This document shows, one piece after another, positions 42,561 to 55,503 of a DNA stretch of 64,000 nucleotides (position 1 is the first letter of the stretch; every line of letters begins with the position of its first letter). The position numbers and the translations under genes were made by a program. This stretch comes from Epiperipatus broadwayi. Its lineage: Eukaryota > Onychophora > Udeonychophora > Euonychophora > Peripatidae. A model generated the notes under the pieces. It had not been told where the DNA came from and ran no database searches. It worked only from the letters and a program-made list of their open reading frames with translations. Location: NCBI GenBank assembly GCA_028023455.1, contig JAQFVV010012398.1, positions 9,508,682 to 9,572,681 of the forward strand, read 5' to 3'.

Positions 42561-43039
42561 TGACCAGATTCAAATAGCACCATTTCCACTAACAAAAACA
42601 ATTAGAGCATTAATTCCAACAGCTACCACTCCATTCCTATTTTCAGAATCTTATATCTTGTTAAAAAAAATCATGAAATGAATCTAGGACCCATACAACA
42701 ATATCAAGCATACATAAGCATCCTTTCATTTAATATTAATCACATTGCAATGAAGCAACCATCCCCATCAAGGCTAATAGCATTGGCAGATCAATTACAC
42801 AAACAAATAGGGATGATTAACCCATCACATCACACACAATATATTTTCAAACTTACACATACATATAATAATGTATGTGAAAATTAAAAAATTACCTAAA
42901 AATTAAAAAAAGTAAAATTTGTCTCACTCAGCCACACACATGGACAAGGAAATACATTAAATGGGCCCTAAAAAACCCACCAAAAATCAAAGTACCAATA
43001 GCAATACAGTCAAAAGATGGAACATATGCAGGTCATAAG

Positions 43040-44344
43040 GTGATCCGGCCAAACTATCAATATTTCAAAAGCAAGCTGCAATCAGACGAAAACATTTCAA
43101 TAGCATCTCACATATTCAGGATCCCTAAAACCGAGAGACCATTTACCATAGATGACTTTGCAAAAAAACTAACTAATATACTGGAAGCTTGCCACCCAGG
43201 TAGCCCTGGAATCCCGTTGTTTGTTTTGAAACACTTAAGCCAATTCACAACAAAATATGTCTGTAACTTAGCCAATCAACTAACGCAAAAAATTCAGAAC
43301 ATAGAAGGGATTTACCCTATTGCAATTGTACCATACAATAAAAAACAAAATATTCCTGCCATTGCAGACTTAAGACCAATATCAATGGGCCCATTGCCCA
43401 TAAAAATAATAGAAAAGGTGATCAAGAAAAAAATTGAACAATATATACTACCACTAATTTCCAAAGCACAACATGCAAAAAAAGGATCATCAATAGTACA
43501 GGCAGCAGTACTTTTCAAGGCAGTACTAACATCAATTAGACATAAGAAAAAATATGCACCTATTGTAGTTCAACTGGATATTGAGGCTGCATTTGATTCA
43601 GTTAATATTAAAGTTTTGCTGGAATTGCTCAAAAGCACCAACATTCCTAGAACCCATCTATATATCATTGCAAATCTACTTATCAATAGAGAACTACATA
43701 TATCTATCAATGGAAGAAATTCACCATCTTTCACACCAAACCAGTCTTTATCACAAGAGTCACCACTTAGTGCACTGCTTTTTATATACTACATCAATCC
43801 TCTCATTAAGAAGATACAAAAAACATTTGATGGGATTCAGATACCTGGAACAACACAGCGCATAGCTTGCTTAGCATTCATGGATGACATTACAGTTTTT
43901 CTCTCATACAAAAAACAAATTCCACAACTGCAGCAGCTACTGGAAGAATACACTACACATTATAAGCTTAAATTCAACCAAGCAAAAACTTCAGCATGGT
44001 CTCTATTTACAGGAAAACCATGTATGACGATCTATCAATCAAAACCAACATCTTTCCTGGGTTTCCCATTTCATTTGGGAATTATGGGGATGAGATGTAA
44101 AATCCAAGATAGGATTAAGGAAGAAATAAAAAGAATTGCTGACTTCCTTTCAAAGACTTATATGCCTGTCTTCTCGAAAGTGCAGTTAATTAACCAACTA
44201 ATTATGACAAAAATCAGCTATTATTCGCCAATTATCGAATTCTCAAAGGCTTTCATAAAAAAAAAATCAAAGCAATATGTAATCAGTTACTCTGTCCCAA
44301 GAAGACAGTTGCCATATCGAATAGGAAAATGTCTCAACCACTGA
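43040..44344 (+). pseudogene. LINE family A ORF2: reverse transcriptase domain
   Basis: 434 open codons. Order of RT blocks: IVPYNKKQNIPAIADLRPIS (finger), PIVVQLDIEAAFDSVN (motif A, catalytic Asp), QSLSQESPLSALLFIYYINP (the block usually QGxPLSPLLF; here SQES replaces the Gly), LAFMDDITVFLSY (motif C with FMDD, both Asp kept), KLKFNQAKTSAW, and FLGFPFHLGIMGMRCKI (thumb). The 5' side (about 42890-43035) is frame-broken and connects to the endonuclease. The loss of the canonical QG could be decay or a family trait; A2 reads SQGALLSDLLF there, so the ancestor probably had QG. Confidence 0.82.
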
Positions 44345-44922
44345 TAAAAAATGGACTGGGTTTCCACACAGTTGAAATCTTCCACATACAAAAGTTGAGG
44401 AATGCAATTATTACAACTATGAAACAATTCCCGAAACTAAAACACCTAATTGAAGTTACTCCTACTGACAGACCACCACCACCAGGATCATACATTTCAT
44501 CCATAATTTATCAATGTAAAACCAATAAGAACATACCCGAACAATATGAGAACAAATATTCATATTGGGAAATATACAACCTGATAAATAAAGACACTAA
44601 TGTAAATGAACCTTCACCAATGTTGGGAATCGATAACAAAAAACTGGTTAAACAATTCAAGCAATGGGCATTGGAACCTAAATTCTTCAATTTTATAATA
44701 AAAATGAACCTAACTGCTATGCCCACAACCTTTTTTCTCCACTATAAAAGGATGTATAGGGACATAGATCCATTTTGTGGACTATGCCATAGAGCTGAAG
44801 AAACAATTGAACACCTAATTTACAACCATGAAGGTTTGGCAAAAATAAGAGAAATGGCATGCAACATATATAGAAGGAGAAACACCACGATGGAACAAAT
44901 TATTAATGCATATCAGAGTTGA
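44329..44922 (+). pseudogene. LINE family A ORF2 C-terminus with zinc-like motif
   Basis: Overlaps the RT frame by 16 bases in another frame, so one indel near 44335 separates them. It carries LNLTAMPTTFFLHYKRMYRD-type sequence and a FCGLCHRAEETIEHLIYNH motif at about 44774-44830. This resembles the Cys-Cys-His-Cys C-terminal motif of many LINE ORF2 proteins, with the last Cys not evident. Copy A3 keeps an equivalent CTPCHRDTETQTHLFHGC, which does have it. Probably helps bind template RNA or DNA (family knowledge). Confidence 0.75.
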
Positions 44923-45336
44923 GCGATACCAAACATTAGGGCAGCTACATTTGTCCTATATTCTTTTTGGTGCATGAGATGCAGCTTTATAATGAGAAAA
45001 AATACTCAACGTCATCCAGCCACATTCATTAATAAACTAATACAAATAAAAGATAGAGATAAAACTATTGTTAGACCAAATTTATATGCTGCAACTTGGT
45101 CACTGTTAAATGAAAAATCAAGACTATGAGAAATTCAAAACAAAGACAACTGAAAACGCTGAGGTTGAAGCATTATTTATAGACTATAGAACAAGGAACA
45201 AGTTAGCTACACACAAAAAAAAAACTTGTTTAAAGAAAAATAAACCAAAACTGTAAATTTTACTGAATCAAATTGTAAATACAATGTAATTAGAAATTAT
45301 GTAAACCAAAGAAAGTAATAAAGTACCTTTTGAAAC

Positions 45337-45769
<433 letters not shown>

Positions 45770-45823
45770 ATAAAAATACTTAACTGTAAATATTCTCTAA
45801 TATTTACAGTTAAGTATTTTTAT
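45770..45823. repeat. Perfect 25-bp hairpin with 4-base loop
   Basis: Bases 45770-45794 are the exact reverse complement of 45799-45823; the loop is CTCT. The core is ACTTAACTGTAAATATT. A direct repeat TATCATTATGCAATAAAT flanks it at about 45723-45740 and 45821-45838, the second copy overlapping the hairpin edge. Confidence 0.95.
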
Positions 45824-48800
45824 CATTATGCAATAAATTTTTTTGTGGCATTTACAGAAACATCATATTCTTAATATAATTGCAATATTAGATAATTTTT
45901 AAAACTGGTGTTGTATAATCTTCATTCTATAATATATTCTTGTTAACCATGTGCAGTAATATAATGATACAAATAATTTTTATAACTCATATGTACGAAT
46001 ACGAAAATTCAAAAACACTCTGACACATCAAACAAAAAAAAACTCTTGAGACAATATGAATTCCAAAAACATTAACTAGTTTATTATTTAACAAAATACT
46101 TAAATTTACAAAAATATAAATTTATAAAATTTTAACATTTATAAAATAACAACAAAAATTAATTAAATTAAAATATTTACATGAGATACTATGAAAATAA
46201 CAAAATATTAAATAGCCTTCACTCTGACTATTTGCTGTATAAAATTATATAAGATATTGTACATTATAACAGTAATATCATTATTATCTTTTATACTTGT
46301 GATAGCAATATTCCATATTCCATGATCACTATCACACTTAAATAAAATAACAAACAGTAATCAATACAACTTACATTATCATTTATAACTAATATTTCCG
46401 AAAGAAAATTATTATTATAGTAATGCCCATCAATACAATTAATTTAAACTAAGATTAATACTTATTAAAAAATTAATATATAAAATTACCCTTAAGATAC
46501 TAAGTATATTGTTTATATACCAACAAAGTTTTACCTTAATATTCCAGGTATATTTTAACATTCTAATATAAAAGTAAACAAAGAAAAATATAGTTAATGA
46601 AATAACTTCCTTCATAATTTATAAGTTATTTGTTATAATATATTTAAAATAACCCTATAACTTTAAGTGCTGTTAAATTCACTTTCCTTATAAAATATTT
46701 AGATTATAATAAATAATTTTATATTGCTTGTATATGCTATATTTATTTATTTCAATATCTATTACCATAATAGCATTCAGATGTTACATCCCATCATTCC
46801 CTCCATCAAACAAAAATATGCATTTAACATTTGAGTTTAATGATTTCCATTAATAATATATCTAGGAATATCAAATTATTCCTTTTATCATTATCCATAA
46901 AACAATAAATAAATATCATTTGTGGTAAAAAAAAAATTTTCTCTTGCATTCACAAATACTAACAATCTTCTACAGTTCAGCAATTATTCTGACCAACTAT
47001 TAAACTATACCATTCACAAAGTAATATCCAGAGGGAATGAAGAGTGATTACAATGAAGAATATGAATACAATAATATCTCAAACTAAAATGAAATATAAT
47101 TGCAGTGCTTAAGGTCACATATTTATTATGTACCTTAAATTCCGGTCATGTCTTCTACCTGAGCTCTTACTGAACTATGAAAAAAAATGCAACAGACCAT
47201 GTACTAAATATGCAAAACTTTGTTACATGTATTTTATTCATTAATTTATGACAATATAATTCAAATATATTTCTCCTCAATATCCCTACCACCCAGGAAT
47301 TCATTTTACAACTAATTTCCTAGACCACTATCCTTTATCTTCCACATTCTGAATACTTCTCTTGACATCATAAAGAAATTCTAACTACTTTACATAAAAT
47401 AATATTCAAACTACATTTCAAAATAAATATCTAATATTAAAATCAAGAAGGTTCACAAACATTGTATACACCAAATGATTTCATAAATCCATCTTTATCA
47501 CACATTCATTCAATTATATTATAATACTAAATAATTCAGAGATCAGCATTTTTATTTGTGATATCTAAACAGATACTGTTTAAAATGATACCATGGTAAC
47601 AAAATACTTAAAGATATGCATACTTAAGCATTCATAAAATTATTTTAATACTTTAGATAACACATACGGTACTTTCTACCTTTATATTACATTCAGAAAA
47701 CATTTAACATATTCTTAATCATATAAATATAATACTATCTGGTTTCAGAAATTGAGCAATATGCTAAACAAATAAAATAGACATATAATATTATAAAAAA
47801 TGCATAATAATTTACTTTTAATCCCAATAATTATTGGAATTAAATATGGCGAATCCATTCTCTTTATGGTCATCCAAACATATAAGTTATAGACATTTTT
47901 TTTTTGTTTACCCTTTCAGAAAAATTAAATTTTTCTGATACTTATTTATTATCTTTCTTCATTCAAAAATAAATTATTCAAATCCTAAAACTAAGCTTGT
48001 TTCTAAAACATATTAAATTTTAATATAAAAAAATAAAATTTAAAGCTACATAAAATTATTGTTAGCTTTCCAGTTCCGTTGACAAAAAGGGAAAAGTTGT
48101 ATTGTTGCTATTAATAACAAAAAAGTTTCAACAAAATTTTCCTCTCCTCTACTTTACACTAGACACTGCAACACACACAAGTTAATCTTTAAAAACCCAT
48201 TTGAAAATCTATCCATCTATACGTAATAAAAAGTCTAAGTACATTTCCTTAACATTTCAAAGAGAAAAGATGTTTCAGGGGAAGACATCCATTAAAATAA
48301 TTTTATATTAGATATTTTTTCTCCTGTTTGAACAATTTTTCATGCTAGTCCAGACTTTAGAAAAAGAATATGACAAGATTAATATCTCTTAAGGAAGCAC
48401 ATATATTTTATAAAATAATATCAATAATTATTTCATTTGTTTTTATTAAACAACTTTTATTTAAATTCATTTCCACATATATTCATGAATAATTTGTAAT
48501 ATAATAGTAATGATTTATAAGATAAGTTTCTTTTTTTAAAGTTTCAATTTTTTTTCTTTTCAGATGTGCACATTCATTAATTAATTTCTTGCAAGATTCT
48601 ATAGTTTCTTCATTCAGATATTTTAAAATTATTATTAAAAATTCATTTTTCTTTAAACTTGACAATCTTTTAATACAATTTTACGAAAACACATTTTCTC
48701 TTCATTTTCCATGCAACACTTAAAAAATATAATACTCATTCAAGCTGTTTTTTTCTCTTCTCAAAAAATTAGTAGTGAAACATTTTCACTGATGCATTCA

Positions 48801-51715
48801 CAGATAATATAAAAATATATGCACATTTATTAAGTTCCATCATACACATTTATTATACTTGCATAATATCACTTTTCATTCCTTATTTTCTTTCTTTTAA
48901 AGAAAGAATAACTTTTCACATATCTTTTGATAATTCTCCTCAACATAATAGAGGGATATAAATTTCACAAAAGTTTATATTTATGAGAACTTATCATAAT
49001 TGCTAAATATAAATGTCCTCTCACTTCACTCATACAAATAACATTAAATAAAATGTTATTATGACTCTTTCTTAAGTTTTTCTTAGCTATATTGATGCAA
49101 TTTTTATAGATTCTTCTTTGTATCAGGCCAGGGATTAGATAACAACTATTGGTCTCCATAAATCTATCATAGTTTTGTTAAATTTCAATATGAAAATTTA
49201 CTCACAGGAATTAACTCATTTATCCAATTATGGGATACATTACACTAAATTATTTATAATTATACTTTCAACTTTACTAATAAAATAAAAAAAATATTTT
49301 ATAAAAATTAAAACTTTACATGAATAATTCGATTTTAAGAATATAGATTTACAGTTAAAATAGATTTAAAGACTGACTAAACACCTGTATTTATACCTCT
49401 TTTATCATTTCATTGGTTGATCACAGTTATTCTAGACACTAATTTATATACAGATTAAATTTCTGTCTGCAAATAATTTTCTAAAATAATATAACTAATT
49501 ATCTTTTATATTCTATAAAATTTATTTAATATTTTATAATATAAAATGTCTTTATTTAAACATTAAAATATTTTTAATAACCAGAATATCAATTTTAAAA
49601 TACAAAATATTATTTGGACAACATAATAAAAATTAATTGCTATTTTTAAAATAAAATTTATAAAAATTAATTTTTGCTACATTTGATTGTATCAAATTTT
49701 ATTAGCAAGGAACAAAAACTCAATATTTCTGACTAAAACATGTAAGCTCAAGGACAAAGACATACACTTTAAAGACAAGTGACACTATTTAAGAACATTC
49801 TAGAATAGCTAAATAATGATTATTAAAAATAATAACTTAAATAAAAATTATTTAAAACATATTAGAAAAAATATATAATATTAAATATTGTAATTAAACT
49901 ACTGTTTTAACACTATTTTTTTAGATATAATAAACATTAATTTAATTTTATGCTTCAATTAAAAAATAATATATTACTTTTATATTCTTAAAACTATACT
50001 GATATAACTTTAAATATCTAATATAGGTTTATTAACCCCCCACCCAATAGGTTTAAGCTTATTTTACATACAATATTAATATAAAATATTATTGACTAAT
50101 ATAAATTACATTTTTTTTAACTAGCTATTTTAAACCTTTCTAAAAAATAACTGTGGCAAATGGCATAGTCACAATATATATACCAATTCCAAGTAGTTAT
50201 CTTTTCCAAGACATTATTTCTTGCACTATTCTTTTAATATCCATTTTTGAGGCCATTATAATGTGATTAACTTACCAGTCTCTTCTCTCTTTTATATTAT
50301 AATTCACTGAAACATATTCTTTATTATTTTTCTTTTCCAAAAAAATGTTCAAAGAATTCTTTACATACTTCTTAATTTCTGTAATAACTTGAATCACATA
50401 CTCTTTTTAATAATTTTAATTCATTTATTAATTTCTATATTTAAGAAGTCTCAAATCTTGATATAAAGCTACACTTCAAATATAATATATAACAAAAATT
50501 TCTCTTGACTTCAGTCTTTTAGTAATATATGATTTATTTTGTAAACAAGTTATGTGTATGTATATATTGTAAGGATAGTTTACAATTCTATTAAAACCAG
50601 GCTTTATTTATTCACATCACCAAATCAAACTGAGGCAAAACATAAGCTTAACTAACAGGTGGTTTAATATGCACTATCATTTTTGTAAACATACATATAT
50701 ATATATGACAAATGTTTGCCTTGTTTAATGAAAAATAAAAACTCAGTTAAAGAAATCATTCACACACATATATACCAACAATGAGTTAATTATCAATGTG
50801 TTATACACCATGAATTAAGATTTAGATTTAGTAATCATAGTGATGACCTAATGCCAAACCCATTTCTAGGCAACCAAGTGTGAAAAATAGAAAGCAGAAT
50901 TCTGTTACATAATTTTATTTTTTAACTGCATTCAATATAATATGTGCAACAATAGACAGCTATGGCAATGGAAAAAAAAAGCTAGTATATTAAACACCAG
51001 AAAGTAAGTGTAGTATAAAAGCAAACCCAGTTAATTTCTGTTGTCTTTTGTTATTTTTCAAATGATACAATAACTATAAAGCCAACATCTTAAGATCGAA
51101 TGTTCGAATACAAGAGAAGATAGATGACTTTGAATATTCCATATTATCCATACAAATTTCACAGCACAAAACTATAAGAAATTACAATCGATGTTTAAAG
51201 AGAGAAAAGTTTGATAAATTCATGTGGTTTAACAAAGGAACTAAAGTGATTTTAAATTGATATTTAAAAATAAAAACTGCACTATTATTCGAACACAGAG
51301 AAAAAGGAAATAGAATATTGCCAGCATTTCTATAAATAATGAAACAATTTTTTCTTATGTAAGCCATTAAATGCAAAATAACAAATCAAGAAAAATTAAA
51401 TCTGTTATAAACTGCTGTGCAATGTATTCTGGCTAAATTGACATTGTTATAGGACTGGATCTGTCCCAATAATAGAAGCACAATGACTTAATCTATTTAC
51501 CTGTATAATGCCTAAAGAAACATCAACTGTAGCAAATGGCAATATCATTTCAAGTGCATTGCCAAAAAATTCTAGTGAGTGATGAATGACTTACTGAAGA
51601 ATGATCTGAAGAGAGATAGATTGTATCCATAAAAACATTATTGCTAAAGTTATGGACATTAATCAAGATAGTTTTGATTTTATTATGCATTTTTTTTCTT
51701 TTATATATGTTTCAA
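45824..51715. other. Very AT-rich 5.9-kb stretch, no gene recognised
   Basis: Only short frames (about 60-64 codons) with biased Ile/Lys/Asn composition. A short (TA)n lies at about 50697 and GATCGAATGTTCGAATAC at about 51094 (a possible SINE relic). No protein domain, splice-flanked island or large repeat was seen. Confidence 0.5.
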
Positions 51716-52630
51716 AAAACACTTATTTATAATTGTTAATAGAGAAGAAGATATAAATTAATATTAAAGTTTATCGGCTTAACATTTTCAAGGATCCATG
51801 CCTCATATTCATAGCCTTCATAAAATGTATAGGAAAATATATGCAAATATTCAAATAATCTAGTATTATGTAGCCCATTTCTTCGAGATTTCGAAGCAAG
51901 TGTCTCCTATTAAAAGCATGGATGTTTCCATTAATGTAAAATGCCTCCTTTATTTTTTTTTTGTGATCATTTGATTCTGAGTACAATATTATGGAATTGG
52001 CAGGTGTGAAGTTGTGTCCAGATTGTTTAGCATGCTCCAAAAATACTGAGGTTGTGTTGCTGTTCTTCTGAGCTCTGTTATACATGTAAAGGTGTTGAGC
52101 CAGTCTAGTGTTGATTGTAGCTTTTGTTTCACCATAATACATAGCATGGAATCTGGCCTGAGAGAAGGCAATGGAGTACACCATGTGTGGGGTGAATGAT
52201 AGATCAATGTGGTCTTTAGAGTTGTTAATCAATCTATTAAAATTAAGTGGAGTTCTAAATGCTATGTTAAATTTATCGGTTAATGCAACACAACCTCTGT
52301 ATTTTTGGAGCATACTAAACAATATGGACACAACTTTACACCTGCCAATCCCATAATAGTGCTCAGAATCAAATGATCACAAAAGAAAAATAAAGGAGAC
52401 ATTTTACATTAATGGAAACATCCATGCTATTAATAGGAAAGACACTTGCTTCGAAATCTCGAAGAAATGGGCTATGTAATACTAACTTATTTGAATATTT
52501 GCATATATATTACTATACACTTTATGAAGGCTATGAATATGAGGCATGAATCCTCGAAAATGTTAAGCCGATAAACTTTAATATTAATTTATATCTTCTT
52601 CTCTATTAACGATTATAAATAAGTGTATTT
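51716..52630. mobile_element. Penelope-like element, fold-back of two 3' parts
   Basis: Left arm 51716-52072 and right arm 52284-52630 are inverted copies of the same Penelope 3' segment, diverged by scattered substitutions. The unique centre (52073-52283) continues the minus-strand copy. The minus copy encodes the GIY-YIG domain. The plus copy (right arm) begins later and keeps only its end: GNIHAINRKDTCFEISKKWAM in frame, about 52410-52475. Inverted arrangements of a truncated copy are known from Penelope elements. Both outer ends contain the same 41-base structured motif seen at 36255. Confidence 0.8.
51860..52283 (-). pseudogene. Penelope-like protein C-terminus: GIY-YIG endonuclease
   Basis: The minus frame is open from 52331, but the first 16 codons are antisense of the right arm, so the true element starts at about 52283. 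It reads LNFNRLINNSKDHIDLSFTP, MVYSIAFSQARFHAMYYGET (GIY-YIG), RLAQHLYMYNRAQ (catalytic-helix Arg and His), FLEHAKQSGHNFTPAN (Glu-x-A..SGH) and IKEAFYINGNIHAFNRR. The Cys pair normally found before YYG is not seen. There is no RT upstream because the copy is 5'-truncated. Similar to the fragment at 35787, about half identical by eye. Confidence 0.78.
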
Positions 52631-52957
52631 TGTTACGTAATATTGAGAAGTAAAACTATATTTATATATGTTTGTAAAATTCTAGTTTTATTTATTTCCA
52701 CACTTGGAAGTTTAAACATGCCTACAATTGGAAGAATCCATTATAAGTCAAAGCAAGAAAATAAAGGGGAAGATGTTAAGTTAGATAAAAAAAATATATT
52801 AAATAAAGTTTAGATCAGCTTTCTCCCCAAAGTGACTTGACATTGATCATCAAAATAATATGAAATGAGTTAAGACCTTTGAGATGATTCCATATTAAGT
52901 ACATTCACTTATTACAGGACTGAGTTCATGTTATTTGTTCATTGTTAACTAACAATT

Positions 52958-52959
<2 letters not shown>
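52631..52959. other. AT-rich spacer, nothing recognised
   Basis: No frame or repeat recognised. Confidence 0.5.

Positions 52960-53018
<59 letters not shown>
52960..53018. repeat. (TA)~29 microsatellite
   Basis: Uninterrupted TA run. A less AT-rich block follows (53020-53110), as at other SINE-like loci with a TA end. Confidence 0.97.
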
Positions 53019-53022
<4 letters not shown>

Positions 53023-54299
53023 TATAAATGACCAACCTTCTTGTAAGGATGTTCTTTTCTATCACCTATAGGAAACCATACATAGGTAAGGGGGTCCCCA
53101 AAAAGATGTAACATCAGTAACTGGAATTGGATGATAAGGCTATTACATATATGCTTGTATAATATTGTAAATTATCTAATTAGCTTCATGGTCAATTTAA
53201 TAATGTTTTTTTATTAGCTTTGTTAATAATTGGTGCCTTGTTATGTATCTCTACCATGGTTAATTGTTTGGAATAATGAACACATTTAATCATTGATATA
53301 GTAAAAATACATCCTTGACACACACAATTATATTATTTTATCATGTTAAAACGTTTTGAATTTTTGTTTTGTAATTTAATAAATGTTGTTAATTAGATTT
53401 ACATTAAACTGGTCTGTAGTTTATCAAAATCATTTATACATTTATTCATCAACTTATAACTGGGTATATACATTCACACATATCTCATTCATATAATAAT
53501 ACAGTAATATGACTGTATGGATCTTTAAATCAATTGGAACTTATATAGAGGTACAGTATTGGCTATCTAGTGTAAATTCACCCCTGAAAAGACTCTAAAA
53601 CAGATTTCTCTCTGAGTTCGAATACTGAGGCATAACAAAACCCAAAAGAGGGTAAGGTATGGATGAAGTAGACCAAATTGTATCTAAATTTAATGGGTAA
53701 ACTTAAAGCTAGCCCATTGGAGGTAGATATGATCATAGATTAGGTACTTCATTGCGTCAGTCATAGCATCCTACCAGAAGACCCCAGGTCTGACCATAGT
53801 AAGATGCATTCTCCCTCTTCTGGTAGAAATATATATAAGAATGTTATGTCTCATATTGTTTTTTTAAATTTTATATTGGTTAATATACACCGACTGAATC
53901 ATTAACATATAATGGTTGAAATGTTTTCTACTATAATCTTTCTCTTTATAAATATTTCCTCAAAATATTAATTATATGAAAGAGCTTTCAACATTGAAAA
54001 CATTATTTTAAAATTATATCTGTAATTGGTACTTTGGTATTAGAGCTGCAATGTAGGGGAAATAGGAAGCCTTTTCCCATCCACAATACATGTATATTGT
54101 CCCGATGATGTTAAATTGAAAGGAAATAATCCCAGCGAGTTATGTGACAAAATGTGTTTTTCTTAATCAATACGACAATTTTTTTTTGTAATACTTTGAC
54201 ATTTTCAGTTATTGTCTAGATTTCTCTCTGACCACAACTATTCTGATTCATATAGAGTAGTATATTTTCAGTTTTTGTTTCTTTTTTTGGTTTAATTTG
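53019..54299. other. Spacer with a possible SINE relic
   Basis: 53600-53860 has more balanced composition and contains TCTGAGTTCGAATACTGAGG (about 53611), a B-box-like sequence on plus, and ACCAGAAGACCCCAGGTCTG near 53773. No A box or tail could be fixed, so I do not call a SINE. Confidence 0.35.
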
Positions 54300-55010
54300 T
54301 TTATTAAAAAAAATAAATTTATTAGCATTTCTGTTGAAAATCCCAGCATATTCTGCAATCATGTGCTATATTTTTGGAGGAAAATTTTTTAGTAGAGACC
54401 TCCATTTTTTGTGAAAATATTACATGTGAAATGTTTGTTATACGGTAAGTATCATATGAGTATACTTAATGTGTTTTTATAAATATTATTTAAAAACCAA
54501 AATCATCTACTGTTTGCTTAATGCCAAATGTTTAGTAACATTTTTTTTTGTATAATGGCATCACTTCATTAAAATAGCAAATCTTTTTTTTTTGATTGAT
54601 AATGTTGTTTTTAGAAGTTGATCATGTGAAAGTCGCACAAATAATTAATGTCTTTTTATAAATATTATTTAAAAACTATAATAATTTACTTTTTGTTTAG
54701 TGCATATTTAAACTAACATTTTTTTTATGGAATGCTGTCATTTCATTAAGATCGCAAATCACTTTTTTTTTCCAATAGCATTCTTAAAAGTTAATAGTGT
54801 CAAGTTGTACATATTAAAACGTCTTGTTATTTAAAAACCAAAATCATTTACTGTTTGTTTAGTGCATATTTGAATTAACAATTTTTTCTTTGTAATCCCA
54901 GCATGTCATCAAGATCATGAATCACATTTTTTAAATTTTCAAATGTTCTTAAAGTTGTTTGTGTCCAAGCCGTACATATTTGAATGTCTTAGTCAAAATC
55001 ATACATTTTC
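54300..55010. repeat. Diverged tandem satellite, ~175-bp period
   Basis: ATTATTTAAAAACCAAAATC-type segments recur at about 54485, 54663 and 54827. Each is followed by TTAGTGCATATTT-like sequence, a T run, and CATTAAGATCGCAAATC-like sequence (CACTTCATTAAAATAGCAAA at about 54564, ATTTCATTAAGATCGCAAAT at about 54739, and a decayed version near 54905). Three clear copies, possibly a fourth on the left edge. Confidence 0.75.
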
Positions 55011-55430
55011 TTATTGAAAATGATAAATATGTTTATTATGTTTTTACTTTTAGTTATTTTATTCCTGCAACACAGAGCATATATTAGACATAATGTGCCC
55101 TTTTCACATTCATATCAAACTTCCTGAAAACTTTGTAAATTTTGCCAAAATATCATGTACAAGATCCAGGTACACATCTTTTTTTTGCCAAAAAAGTCAT
55201 GTACAAGATCCATGTACATGTTATGTTGGTCAGATCCCAAGATTACAAAGTTAGCAGATTAATAAGAATGTGAACAGGTGCAGTAGATCTAATACATGCA
55301 CCGTGTTGCAGCTCTAATACTAAAGTATTCTATAATTATAGTATAACCAGTTTCTAATATATTTAAAATATTTGATCTGTTCTTAAAGTCTTTTTTCAAT
55401 TAGTATACTTATATTCTTTCAATTTACCTT

Positions 55431-55433
<3 letters not shown>
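55011..55433. other. Spacer with a short duplicated segment
   Basis: CATGTACAAGATCCAGGTAC at about 55154 recurs as CATGTACAAGATCCATGTAC at about 55198. No gene. Confidence 0.6.
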
Positions 55434-55476
<43 letters not shown>

Positions 55477-55503
55477 CCATATATATATATATATATATAT
55501 ATA
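55434..55503. repeat. (TA)n microsatellite, interrupted once
   Basis: Two TA runs separated by GCC at about 55477. Confidence 0.97.

Noticed and set aside
43312-43518. Minus-strand frame inside the LINE RT
   Set aside because: Shadow of the RT coding frame.
48483-48665. Lys/Glu-rich minus frame
   Set aside because: Chance frame in AT-rich DNA; no neighbours or motif.
52171-52356. Plus-strand 61-codon frame similar to part of the opposite frame
   Set aside because: The similarity comes from the inverted repeat, not from a gene.
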